Assembly (NCBI RefSeq): GCF_000156335.1
Contig: NZ_DS999213.1
Span: 442,538-506,537, forward strand
DNA from: Roseobacter sp. GAI101
Lineage (GTDB): Bacteria > Pseudomonadota > Alphaproteobacteria > Rhodobacterales > Rhodobacteraceae
DNA length: 64,000 nt
Reading direction: 5' to 3'
Part shown: in pieces, positions 1 through 7,852 of the stretch
How the letters are laid out: every line of letters starts with the position of its first letter
How positions within the stretch are numbered: the first letter of the stretch is position 1
Program-made: the position numbers and the translations under genes
Notes under the pieces: model-generated
Databases searched by the model: none
What the model was told of the DNA's origin: nothing
The model's input: only the letters and a program-made list of their open reading frames with translations

Positions 1-20
1 ATTCGGGAGCGCCTCTATCC

Positions 21-54
21 CTTCTCTGGCTCTTAAATATCCTCGTCGAAGGCG
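21..54. repeat. Dispersed intergenic repeat, copy 1
   Basis: The block (CTTCTCTGGCTCT, AAATAT, CCTCG, CGAAGGC) matches the reverse complement of the right half of the block at 61119-61220 with a few mismatches. It lies outside any gene I can support. It belongs to the short palindromic intergenic repeats seen six times in this window. Confidence 0.55.
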
Positions 55-81
55 TCCTTTTTCTCGGTCCCGCAGAACGGT

Positions 82-297
82 TTGAGATTGTGGTTATTCC
101 GCCCGCCGGGCCCCTTCATATCGCTGCTGACGGTGCCTTTGCTGCGAAACGATAGGTCAGTCCAAAGCATACCCTACGAAGTGGTCAACACCGTTTTGCA
201 ATCAGCCGGATGGCGGTCGGACGGATTCCATCCGATCGGCAAACGCGACCTTGCCGAGCAGAGGCTTGCCGGTGACCTCAGGAAGGCGCTTGGTTAG
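82..297 (+). CDS. Possible small hypothetical protein, convergent with the DUF502 gene
   Basis: This 71-codon frame runs from the window edge region into the 3' end of the DUF502 gene. The first half of the product looks arbitrary; the last 35 residues (ending DLRKALG) look more protein-like. No ribosome binding site or domain is recognisable. It could instead be the tail of a degraded gene. Nothing else is visible in bases 1-293 apart from the repeat at 21-54. Low confidence. Confidence 0.2.
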   Translation: MRLWLFRPPGPFISLLTVPLLRNDRSVQSIPYEVVNTVLQSAGWRSDGFHPIGKRDLAEQRLAGDLRKALG

Positions 298-1037
298 CGG
301 TGGGTCTGCTTCGGGAGTGTATCGTCGGCCTTTTCGACAGGCACAGGCCGCTCGGGTGGGTAGACAAGCCCGGCTGATATGACCAGTTTCGCCGCGTCTT
401 CCACAGACATGTCCAGTTCGATGATGTCCTTCTGCGGAAAGAACAGCAGAAATCCTGAGGTGGGGTTTGGCGTGGTGGGTACAAATACGCCCACCAGATT
501 TGTGTCATCGCCGGGCCTTCTGCTAATCTCGCCCTTTGCGGGGATCGAGATGAAGCCAAGTGCCCAGGCACCCTTGCGGGGATATTCGACCATGCAGGCG
601 GTCTCGAAGCTGCGTTCGGACTGGGCAAAGATCGTCTCGGAGATTTGTTTGATGCCGGAATAGATCGTGCGCACGACGGGCGTGCGTTGCACCAGCCCCT
701 CGGCAAAGCGGATGAAGGACCGCCCGATGATGCCTTTGGCAAGCCAGCCTACAATGATCGTAAACAACAGGAAGATGATGACCCCGATGCCCCGCACGTT
801 GATTTGCGACGACGGATCAAGCCCGAAGTAAGTCTGGATCAGCCGGTCAGGATGATACGCCAGCGGCACCATGGGCAAAACGATCCCGTCGATCCAGCCG
901 ACCACGCTCCAGATCAGCCAGATGGTCAGGCCGACGGGGGCAATCACCACCAGCCCGGTCAGAAACGACGCCCGCAGCCGCGCAAACACCGTGCGACGGG
1001 GCAAAGGCGGGGTGGGGGGCGTGAAATGCGTGTTCAT
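294..1037 (-). CDS. DUF502 family membrane protein
   Basis: A 247-residue protein of the DUF502 family, whose function is not established. Two membrane segments are visible, about residues 24-46 and 83-101. They are followed by a soluble domain with the family-typical stretches RTPVVRTIYSGIKQ and NPTSGFLLFFPQKDI. In plants, DUF502 proteins (COV1-like) affect vascular patterning; in bacteria the role is unknown. The start is the ATG before NTHFTPP, about 80 bp downstream of the psuG stop, with only a weak ribosome binding site. Read on the minus strand, psuK, psuG and this gene follow one another, but the gap suggests a separate transcript. Family call is firm, function is not. Confidence 0.8.
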   Translation of the reverse strand: MNTHFTPPTPPLPRRTVFARLRASFLTGLVVIAPVGLTIWLIWSVVGWIDGIVLPMVPLAYHPDRLIQTYFGLDPSSQINVRGIGVIIFLLFTIIVGWLAKGIIGRSFIRFAEGLVQRTPVVRTIYSGIKQISETIFAQSERSFETACMVEYPRKGAWALGFISIPAKGEISRRPGDDTNLVGVFVPTTPNPTSGFLLFFPQKDIIELDMSVEDAAKLVISAGLVYPPERPVPVEKADDTLPKQTHR

Positions 1038-1117
1038 GGGGCGCGGTTTTTCCGAAATGATTAATAGCCATCAGCTAAGGGCTTTGGGGTGCAGCTACAA
1101 TGGAGAACGCACTATTT

Positions 1118-2038
1118 TTAGGCGTTTACCGGTTCAGACAGCAGCGCTGCCGCAATTTTGGACGCCAGTCGGGCATTGTTGCGCACCAGCGCGATGTTTG
1201 CCGTCAGCGACTGGCCTTCGGTCAGTTCAAATATGCGTTGCAGCAAAAAGGGCGTGACACCCTTGCCGGAAACCCCCTGCTGGTCGGCTTCGGCCTGTGC
1301 ACGTGCAATGATCGGAGCCAGATCAGCGGCGGGAATTTCATGGCCGGCAGGGATCGGGTTTGCCACCAACTGCCCGCCGGGCAGGCCAAGAAGGGCGCGG
1401 GTCTTATGGGCCCCAGCGATTTGTGTGGCATCGTCCATCCGCAAGGGTGAGTTCAACGGCGAGGTGCTGCTCCAAAACGCGGGAAAGCTGTCCTGGCCAT
1501 AGGTGATCACCGGCACGCCTTGGGTTTCCAGAACTTCGAGCGTCTTGGGCACGTCCAAGATTGCCTTAGCACCTGCCGCCACGACCGTTACGGGGGTTTG
1601 GGCAAGCTCAAGAAGGTCGGCCGAGATGTCAAAGCTGTCTTCCGCCCCTTTGTGCACGCCGCCGATGCCACCCGTGGCGAAGACGGCGATGCCTGCCAAA
1701 TGGGCTGCGATCATGGTGGCTGCAACCGTGGTGGCCCCGGTACCCCCGGTGGCGATGCACGCGGCCATGTCGGCGCGCGACAGTTTGGCAACGCCGGTGG
1801 CCTGGGCAAGGGCGCTGAGTTGCGCATCTTCCAGACCGATATGCAGATTGCCGTCGACGACGGCGATCGTTGCCGGGGTGGCACCGGCTGCACGCACATC
1901 GGCTTCGACGGTGCGCGCGACCTCAAGATTTTGCGGATAGGGCATGCCGTGGGTGATGATCGTGCTTTCAAGGGCGACGACGGGCGTGCCGGCAGCCTGG
2001 GCGGCGGCGACTTCGGCAGAGCGGTGCAGAGGAATCAT
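1118..2038 (-). CDS. psuG: Pseudouridine-5'-phosphate glycosidase
   Basis: It cleaves the C-C glycosidic bond of pseudouridine 5'-phosphate to uracil and ribose 5-phosphate. The 306 residues match the usual family length. Seen: VALESTIITHGMPYPQN at about 21-37, GGIGGVHKGAEDSFDISADL at about 123-142, and AGAKAILDVPKTLE near 156-169. By analogy with E. coli PsuG, Glu24, Asp141 and Lys158 fall at the catalytic positions (inferred by motif spacing). A longer in-frame extension exists, but the ATG chosen overlaps the psuK stop as ATGA, the typical sign of translational coupling, and gives the family N-terminus. Together with psuK it salvages pseudouridine released by RNA turnover. Confidence 0.95.
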   Translation of the reverse strand: MIPLHRSAEVAAAQAAGTPVVALESTIITHGMPYPQNLEVARTVEADVRAAGATPATIAVVDGNLHIGLEDAQLSALAQATGVAKLSRADMAACIATGGTGATTVAATMIAAHLAGIAVFATGGIGGVHKGAEDSFDISADLLELAQTPVTVVAAGAKAILDVPKTLEVLETQGVPVITYGQDSFPAFWSSTSPLNSPLRMDDATQIAGAHKTRALLGLPGGQLVANPIPAGHEIPAADLAPIIARAQAEADQQGVSGKGVTPFLLQRIFELTEGQSLTANIALVRNNARLASKIAAALLSEPVNA

Positions 2039-2919
2039 ATTTTGGTTTCTCCCGAAACATATTGCGCGGCAGCGGCCAGCGCTTGGGTCAGGGCGGCGTC
2101 GGGGGCGGCCCCTTGAAGTTCGGCAGCGATATGGGCTGCCATGAAGGTATCGCCTGCGCCTGTGACACGGGTCACCAGAACGGCGGGCGGATGTTGCGTG
2201 ATCAGGCCGGTTCTTTGGCCGACGGTTGCGGGGTTGCCCCCGTCGGTAACCACGGCGCGCACGGCCCCGCGGGCCAAAAGCCCTTCGGCGGCGTTTTGCG
2301 ACTTTGAAAAGCTGGTCTGGCACAGCAGACCTGCTTCCTCGAGGTTGACGTAAAGCGTACCGCGTTGCGCTTGCATGAACGGGCTAAGCCGCAGCGCCTT
2401 GCCGGGGCTGGCAGGGGCCACGCGCAGATCGGCCTGCGCCAACAGCGGGCTGCGCGCCATTTCGGACAATAGATCAAGCGTCAGGTTGCCATCCAGCGCC
2501 ACGGCACCGCCATATGGGCTGGCCAGCGATCCGTCCGCAAAGGGGCGCAGGATCTTGTCGCCGGCGGCCTCAAGCGAATGGGCATCGGCGATGGCGGCGA
2601 TCAGGCCGTTTGTGCCCTCGACCGCCATGTATTGATCGGTGGGCAGGTCATCGGACCGGTAGATGTGATCGGTCTTGAGCCCGCGCAGCTGGCACGCGGC
2701 GATCAGTTCATCGCCTTCGGTGTCGCGGCCCACGGCACTGATTAGCGCGGGGGCAAGGCCGAACCGGGCCAGCGCCATGGCGATGTTCAACGCCACACCG
2801 CCGGGCAGGCGGGTGATGCGGCCCGGCATGTCGGACCCTTGGCGCATCGCGTTATCACTGCGCCCGATAATGTCCCACAGGACCGAGCCGATGCAAAGAA
2901 TGTCTGGTTGATCTGTCAT
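2035..2919 (-). CDS. psuK: Pseudouridine kinase, PfkB-type carbohydrate kinase
   Basis: A 294-residue PfkB/ribokinase-family kinase. It shows the N-terminal glycine pair (LPGGVALNIA, about 38-47) and the C-terminal catalytic signature TGAGDTF (about 253-259, Asp257 the expected catalytic base). PfkB kinases phosphorylate many sugars and nucleosides. The substrate pseudouridine is inferred from the ATGA overlap with psuG immediately downstream. The start MTDQPDILCIG was chosen over an upstream in-frame ATG because it gives the standard PfkB N-terminus. No dedicated transporter or regulator is next to the pair, so pseudouridine is presumably scavenged internally or imported by a system elsewhere. 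Confidence 0.88.
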   Translation of the reverse strand: MTDQPDILCIGSVLWDIIGRSDNAMRQGSDMPGRITRLPGGVALNIAMALARFGLAPALISAVGRDTEGDELIAACQLRGLKTDHIYRSDDLPTDQYMAVEGTNGLIAAIADAHSLEAAGDKILRPFADGSLASPYGGAVALDGNLTLDLLSEMARSPLLAQADLRVAPASPGKALRLSPFMQAQRGTLYVNLEEAGLLCQTSFSKSQNAAEGLLARGAVRAVVTDGGNPATVGQRTGLITQHPPAVLVTRVTGAGDTFMAAHIAAELQGAAPDAALTQALAAAAQYVSGETKI

Positions 2920-2973
2920 GCGGCCCGTTTTGCCCACACCTTGAGGCGGGCGCAAGTGCGCATGCGCTCCGGC

Positions 2974-3789
2974 TTATTCCGGAACGGCAAAGGTCAGCGA
3001 TGCCCAAAGGCTTTCCCATTGCGGGCTGGTGTCGGTTTCGCCGACATCCGGTGCCGGGCGCAGGACGACGGAATCGACCAGATAGGTCATGCCGGGGGTC
3101 ACGGGAAAGGTCACGTGGCCCGCATCATCGGTGCGATGGATCGTGACTTCGACGTTTTTCTCGGCGTCCTTTTCGTAGACCTCGACCTGCACATCGCCGC
3201 GCGGCGCGCCGGCGTAGGTCAGGGAAACCTCCATCATATCGTTGAAATCCGCCGCGTAGGGATTGGTCAGCGCGGTCAGTTCCGTTTCCAGCCCCAGTTC
3301 CATGTCGCTCCCATTGCCATCGCCAATCGCGATCAGGGCCTTGGAGTGGCGGGTGTAGCGTTCGCGCACCTTGTCCTGAGGATAGCCTGCGGCAAGGTGG
3401 TCTGCGACCGCCGTCTTGAAATCCTTGTGTTCGGTAAAGCCGACAAAGGTTTCCCAGTCTTTGTAGGTCAGCGAAGACGGCGATGCCTCGTGGGCAACGA
3501 TCAGCAATCCGTCGCGCGGGGGGGCGACCATCCGCAGCGCAGGCGAATCGCCCATGCGGGCCGCGATCGGAACCGTCGTGCCCTTGAAGGTCAGATCAAA
3601 GCGTTCGGTGCGGTTGCCAAAATATGCAAGATCCATGCCCTCGAACAGTTGACCGTTTTTGATGCTGGTTGTCATTTCCGCACCGGGCTGTACTTGATAG
3701 TCGGGCGCTTCAAGCCAGAATTCATGGGCCAGGGCGGGCGACGCCGCCAGGGCGCAAGAAATAACGAGTGAAAAACGGGACATGAACAT
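2974..3789 (-). CDS. Exported DUF4198 protein, putative metal-uptake component
   Basis: A 271-residue exported protein of the DUF4198 family, often linked with nickel/cobalt or other metal uptake. A signal peptide (residues 1-21, ending SPALA) precedes the mature start His-Glu-Phe-Trp, characteristic of the family. The beta-rich body includes LEAPDYQVQPG and a C-terminal TYLVDSVVLRPAP. The start at 3789 was chosen over 3783 because AAGGTG lies six bases upstream. It is divergent from the HupE-like gene and the two start regions overlap by eight bases, so each promoter must sit inside the other gene. Whether it binds nickel, copper or another metal cannot be told from sequence. Confidence 0.75.
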   Translation of the reverse strand: MFMSRFSLVISCALAASPALAHEFWLEAPDYQVQPGAEMTTSIKNGQLFEGMDLAYFGNRTERFDLTFKGTTVPIAARMGDSPALRMVAPPRDGLLIVAHEASPSSLTYKDWETFVGFTEHKDFKTAVADHLAAGYPQDKVRERYTRHSKALIAIGDGNGSDMELGLETELTALTNPYAADFNDMMEVSLTYAGAPRGDVQVEVYEKDAEKNVEVTIHRTDDAGHVTFPVTPGMTYLVDSVVLRPAPDVGETDTSPQWESLWASLTFAVPE

Positions 3790-5113
3790 GCGGAACACCT
3801 TATCTTTGATCCTACGCAAGCTGGCCTATGGGCTGATTTTGTCAAGTGCGCTGGCCGGGATTGCCCGCGCGCACGAGGTTGTCCCGACGATTGCGGATCT
3901 GACCGTGACGCAGGGCGCGGCAGAGCTGAGCTTGCGGATCAACCTTGAGGCATTTCTGGCGGGCATTGATCTGGATGCGGTCGAAGACACGGATAATGCT
4001 GAAAATGCCAATGATTACGATGCGTTGCGTGCCATGCCCGCCGAAGACATCACGGCGCGGGTCCCGGAATTGCTGGCCCGCTGGAACGCCTTGCCCCTGT
4101 TTCGCACTGACGGATCGGCTTTCCCGTTGGAAACGCTGTCGGTCACTGTTCCCGAAGATGTGAACGATGAACTGCCCCGGATATCGCAATGGGTGCTGCG
4201 GGGCACGGTGCCAGAGAATACGCGCGGCGTAACGGTGGCGTGGCCCGCCGGTTCGGGCGCGCTGGTGCTGCGCCAGCAAGGGGTCGACGCCCCGTTTACT
4301 GGCTATCTTGAGGGCGGCAATCAAAGCCCCGAGATTTCGCTGGGCGGCGGCGGTCAGCAAAGCGCGTCGTCCGCATTTCTGGCCTATATCCCCGTTGGGT
4401 TTGACCACATTCTGCCCAAGGGGCTGGATCACATCCTATTCGTTCTGGGCCTGTTTTTCCTGTCCACGCACCTGCGCCCGCTGATCTGGCAGGTTTCCGC
4501 ATTCACGGCGGCGCATACGGTCACGCTGGCCCTTGGCGCGCTTGGACTGGTGACGGTACCCGGATCGATCGTTGAGCCGTTGATCGCGGCTTCAATCGTT
4601 TATGTCGCGGTCGAAAACATCTTTGCTTCGGGTCTGAACCGCTGGCGGCCCGTGGTGATCTTTTGCTTTGGCTTGCTGCACGGGTTGGGGTTCGCGTCGG
4701 TGCTGGGCGAATTCGGTCTGCCCGAGGATCAGTTCATTCCGGCGCTGATCGGCTTTAACGTGGGCGTCGAGCTTGGTCAGCTGACAGTGATCGCGGCGAT
4801 GTTCCTGTGTGTATGGCAGGCGTTGCGGGTGTCCCGTGGAGAGACGGGCGCGCACGGCGCGAAGGTGCTGTATGTCGGGCTGGCGGTCCTGGCGCTGATC
4901 ATCTGCGCGGTGCCGATGCCAAACGTAGCCGAGGTGCTGGAGGCTCCGGTTCCGCTGTTCGCGGTGCCTATCGCCCTTGTGTTCACGGCATGTTTCCTGT
5001 CGGTGCAGTTCCGGCAGCTGGCCGATCCTTATCGTCGCTTTGTCGCGATCCCCGCATCGGTGGGGATCGCCATCATCGGGGCCTATTGGTTTGTCGAGCG
5101 GGTGTTTTTGTAA
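3782..5113 (+). CDS. HupE/UreJ-like membrane permease with exported N-terminal domain
   Basis: This 443-residue protein has a signal peptide (1-30, ending IARA) and a mature N-terminus His-Glu-Val. A periplasmic domain follows (to about 195), then a HupE/UreJ_2-type membrane domain. Family histidine motifs are visible: GFDHILPKGLDHILFVLG, FTAAHTVTLAL and FGLLHGLGFASVLGEFG. HupE and UreJ relatives are secondary transporters for nickel or cobalt; longer two-domain forms like this are not well characterised. About seven hydrophobic segments follow residue 200. The ribosome binding site is weak. The divergent DUF4198 neighbour suggests a two-part metal-acquisition module. Family call firm, metal unknown. 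Confidence 0.75.
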   Translation: MNMRNTLSLILRKLAYGLILSSALAGIARAHEVVPTIADLTVTQGAAELSLRINLEAFLAGIDLDAVEDTDNAENANDYDALRAMPAEDITARVPELLARWNALPLFRTDGSAFPLETLSVTVPEDVNDELPRISQWVLRGTVPENTRGVTVAWPAGSGALVLRQQGVDAPFTGYLEGGNQSPEISLGGGGQQSASSAFLAYIPVGFDHILPKGLDHILFVLGLFFLSTHLRPLIWQVSAFTAAHTVTLALGALGLVTVPGSIVEPLIAASIVYVAVENIFASGLNRWRPVVIFCFGLLHGLGFASVLGEFGLPEDQFIPALIGFNVGVELGQLTVIAAMFLCVWQALRVSRGETGAHGAKVLYVGLAVLALIICAVPMPNVAEVLEAPVPLFAVPIALVFTACFLSVQFRQLADPYRRFVAIPASVGIAIIGAYWFVERVFL

Positions 5114-5121
5114 ACACCCGC
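5098..5121. terminator. Hairpin between convergent hupE-like and thiE-like genes
   Basis: A perfect inverted repeat (GCGGGTGTTT, complement after a 4-base loop) overlaps the stop codon of the HupE-like gene. It sits in the 14-base gap between two convergent genes. There is no strong U-tract on either side, so it would be a weak or bidirectional terminator. Confidence 0.5.
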
Positions 5122-5127
5122 CTAGGG

Positions 5128-5748
5128 TCATTTCGTTGCGGCGACCAATTCGGCAAGGGCCTTGACCGGATCATCAGTGCCCCAAATCTCGTCTCCGATG
5201 CCAAAGAAATCGGTCATCGGCGTCAGGGCGCGGACCAGCGCGTCGTCCAGGCCGCCTTCGGCGACGACGGGCACTTCGATCACTTCGGACCACCATTTGA
5301 ACAGGTCAAGCTCCGCATAGCTGCCATCGTCCAGCGCCGAGGGGCGCACAGGGCCGAAGCTGACGTAATCCGCGCCCGCTTCGCCTGCGGCCATGCCGTC
5401 ATGACGTGAGCCTGCGCAAAAACTACCGACGATCGCATCATCGCCCAGTGTCTTGCGGGCGTGGCGGACAGAACGCGCTGCATCTGTCAGATGCACGCCG
5501 TCCAGGCCAATGCGTTCGGCCAGCAGCGTGTGATCCGAGATGACGAAGGCGATGTCGCGGGCGTCGGTGATGGTGCGCAAGGCATCGGCGGCGCGCAGCA
5601 GGCGGTCTTCGTCGCGGGTGCCAAGCGCGAGGCGCAGGCAGGCGATGGGCTGCGCGTCAAGAACGCGGGCAAGCTGATCGGGAAAGACCTCCAGATCGAA
5701 CTCCGCAGGGGTGATAAGGTAAAGCTGTGGCTGATCTGGCGTTTCCAT
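5128..5748 (-). CDS. ThiE/TenI-like thiamine phosphate synthase family protein
   Basis: A 206-residue TIM-barrel protein of the ThiE/TenI superfamily. Authentic ThiE joins HMP-PP and thiazole phosphate to make thiamine phosphate. Supporting segments are IGLDGVHLTDAAR (about 78-90), EAGADYVSFGPVRPS (about 123-137) and VVAEGGLD near residue 161. The family's usual SVH motif is replaced by GSFCAGSRHDG, so catalysis should not be assumed. No other thiamine gene is nearby. AAAGGACA precedes the ATG. It is convergent with the HupE-like gene. A TenI-like or moonlighting role is possible. Confidence 0.75.
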   Translation of the reverse strand: METPDQPQLYLITPAEFDLEVFPDQLARVLDAQPIACLRLALGTRDEDRLLRAADALRTITDARDIAFVISDHTLLAERIGLDGVHLTDAARSVRHARKTLGDDAIVGSFCAGSRHDGMAAGEAGADYVSFGPVRPSALDDGSYAELDLFKWWSEVIEVPVVAEGGLDDALVRALTPMTDFFGIGDEIWGTDDPVKALAELVAATK

Positions 5749-5811
5749 GACGGGCTGTCCTTTGCATTGTTGCCGTCAATTAGCGGATCGGGCGGGGAAA
5801 GAAAAACTTTT

Positions 5812-5851
5812 ATGCCTCCGGCGGGGATTTTTTACCATTTGGAAGCATGGG
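5812..5851. repeat. Dispersed intergenic repeat, copy 2
   Basis: ATGCCTCCGGCGGGGATTTT followed by CCATTTGGAAG closely resembles the block at 62691-62725. It lies between the ThiE-like gene and trmJ and may contribute to their 5' regions. Confidence 0.55.
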
Positions 5852-5892
5852 GCGTTCTTGTGAGAGGCGCTGTGCGCGGGTATGAGGCGGGC

Positions 5893-6645
5893 ATGAGTGA
5901 TGCTGTAGAGAACCCAAAGATACCGGCATTCGTGCTGGTGCGCCCGCAAATGGGCGAGAATATCGGTGCGGCGGCGCGGGCAATGTGGAATTTCGGCTTG
6001 GACCGGATGCGCATCGTTTCCCCGCGCGACGGCTGGCCGAACCCGTCTGCCGTGGCCATGGCGTCGGGGGCAGGGCGGCTGCTGGATGAGGCCGTTGTCC
6101 ATGATGATCTGGCAGGGGCTTTGGGTGACGCGGCCTTTGTTTTTGCGACCACGGCGCGCGAGCGTGATTTGACCAAGCAAGTGTACAGCCCCGAGGCGGC
6201 GATGGCCAAGGCGGCTGAATTGATCGCCCAAGGCCAGCGGGTTGCCGTGATGTTCGGGCCTGAGCGCGCGGGACTAGAGAATGACGATATCGCGCGGGCC
6301 AACGCGATCGTATCGGTGCCGGTGAACCCCGAGTTCGCGTCCCTGAACCTTGCGCAATGTGTGTTGCTGATGGGCTATGAGTGGATGCGTGCCCAAGGGG
6401 CGGTCGTGCCCGAGCAGGTCGAGATGGCGGGCACCAACTGGGCGGATAACAGCGAAGTCGAACATCTGGCGCGGCATTTCGAGGAGCGGCTTGAGGTGGC
6501 AGGGTTCTTCTACCCCGAACACAAGGCCACCAGCATGAAGGTCAATCTGCGCAACATGTGGTCGCGTCTGCCGCTGACGCGGGCGGATGTGCAGATGTTG
6601 CATGGGACCCTGCGACAGATGGTACGCTGGAAAGAGCGCGGCTAG
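5893..6645 (+). CDS. trmJ: tRNA (cytidine/uridine-2'-O-)-methyltransferase TrmJ
   Basis: A 250-residue SPOUT methyltransferase that 2'-O-methylates position 32 of tRNA anticodon loops using S-adenosylmethionine. Seen: N-terminal LVRPQMGENIGAAARAMWNF (15-34), motif 2 FGPERAGLEND (121-131) and motif 3 ASLNLAQC (149-156), which form the trefoil-knot cofactor site. The C-terminal extension AGFFYPEHKATSM to the end is typical of TrmJ rather than of shorter SpoU proteins. The start at MSDAVENPKIPAF was chosen because upstream in-frame sequence crosses the intergenic repeat and matches no family. It probably stands alone; ctaA follows after about 55 bp. Confidence 0.9.
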   Translation: MSDAVENPKIPAFVLVRPQMGENIGAAARAMWNFGLDRMRIVSPRDGWPNPSAVAMASGAGRLLDEAVVHDDLAGALGDAAFVFATTARERDLTKQVYSPEAAMAKAAELIAQGQRVAVMFGPERAGLENDDIARANAIVSVPVNPEFASLNLAQCVLLMGYEWMRAQGAVVPEQVEMAGTNWADNSEVEHLARHFEERLEVAGFFYPEHKATSMKVNLRNMWSRLPLTRADVQMLHGTLRQMVRWKERG

Positions 6646-6700
6646 ACCTTTGGGCCTGTGTGTCCTACTTCTGCACCAGACCTAGCAGACAAGAGGCAAC

Positions 6701-7852
6701 ATGGCTCAGACACGGAAGCTTTTCGAGGAAGTGGGCGACGCGCAGGCCGCGCGGCCCGTGGCGCAGACCGGTGTGATTGATCGTGGGCGCGGTGGCGCAC
6801 GCGGGGCGATCCGGGGGTGGTTGTTCATTCTGTTCGCCCTGGTGTTCGTGATGATCGCTGTAGGCGGTCTGACCCGGCTGACCGACAGCGGGCTCAGCAT
6901 CACCGAATGGAAGCCCTTTACGGGCGCGATGCCGCCGCTGAACGAGGCGGATTGGCAGTCTGAATTTGCGAAATACCAGGAGATCGACGAATTCAAGGTG
7001 CAGAATTCGTGGATGCAATTGAGCGATTTCAAACTGATCTACTGGTGGGAATGGGGCCATCGGCAACTGGGCCGCGTGATCGGTCTGGTTTGGGCGGTCG
7101 GTTTCCTGTGGTTCCTGGTGCGCCGTCAGATCCCGACCGGTTGGACCGGACGATTGCTGTTGCTGGGCGGGCTGGGTGGCCTGCAAGGCGCGATCGGCTG
7201 GTGGATGGTTTCATCCGGTGTGACCACGGGCGAGGCGGTCCTGGACGTGGCCAGCTACCGGCTTGCAACCCATCTGGGGCTTGCGTTCGTGATCCTTGGG
7301 TTCATCACCTGGTATGCCTTGATGCTGGGCCGCTCGGAAAAGGACCTGATGCAGGCGCGACGCGCGAAAGAAGGCAAGCTGTTCGGCATGTCCACCGGCC
7401 TGCTGCATTTCACGTTCCTGCAAATCTTGCTGGGCGCTTTGGTGGCCGGCATTGATGCGGGGCGTTATTTTGTCGATTGGCCGATGATGCAGGGGCAGTT
7501 CTTTCCCCCCGATGCATTAAACATCGCGCCGATCTGGCGGAACTTCTTTGAAAACCCGGGGCTTGTACAGTTCATGCACCGCATGGCGGGCTATCTGCTG
7601 TTTGCTTTTGCCATCGTCGTCTGGCTGCGCGGGCGCAAATCGGCGCATCCAAAGACGCGCTTTGCGTTCAACATGATGATGCTGGCGATGGCGGGGCAGA
7701 TTGTGCTGGGCATCGTGACTGTCCTGAACGCGGCACCGGTGCACATCGCCATCTGGCATCAGGTGCTGGCCGTGGTGCTGTGGGTTCTCATCTTGCGGGC
7801 ACGGTTCCTGAGCGGCTTTCCCGTAGCAACGTCCCTGAGAGGAAAAACCTGA
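6701..7852 (+). CDS. ctaA: Heme A synthase CtaA (COX15 type)
   Basis: It oxidises the C8 methyl of heme O to the formyl of heme A for aa3-type cytochrome oxidase. The 383-residue protein has about eight membrane helices and the alphaproteobacterial/mitochondrial COX15 motifs. These include GGLTRLTDSGLSITEWKP (about 50-67), EWGHRQLGR with a heme-ligand His, RLATHLGLAF and a late QFMHRMAGY. GAGGCAAC precedes the ATG. The stop overlaps the ATG of the following carboxypeptidase by one base (TGATG), suggesting translational coupling although the functions are unrelated. CtaA fits the aerobic, cytochrome-rich profile of the window. Confidence 0.95.
   Translation: MAQTRKLFEEVGDAQAARPVAQTGVIDRGRGGARGAIRGWLFILFALVFVMIAVGGLTRLTDSGLSITEWKPFTGAMPPLNEADWQSEFAKYQEIDEFKVQNSWMQLSDFKLIYWWEWGHRQLGRVIGLVWAVGFLWFLVRRQIPTGWTGRLLLLGGLGGLQGAIGWWMVSSGVTTGEAVLDVASYRLATHLGLAFVILGFITWYALMLGRSEKDLMQARRAKEGKLFGMSTGLLHFTFLQILLGALVAGIDAGRYFVDWPMMQGQFFPPDALNIAPIWRNFFENPGLVQFMHRMAGYLLFAFAIVVWLRGRKSAHPKTRFAFNMMMLAMAGQIVLGIVTVLNAAPVHIAIWHQVLAVVLWVLILRARFLSGFPVATSLRGKT

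Noticed and set aside
1118-2323. Longer 401-codon form of the psuG frame
   Set aside because: The extra N-terminal part is arginine-rich and overlaps psuK; the ATG at 2038 overlapping the psuK stop gives the normal family N-terminus.
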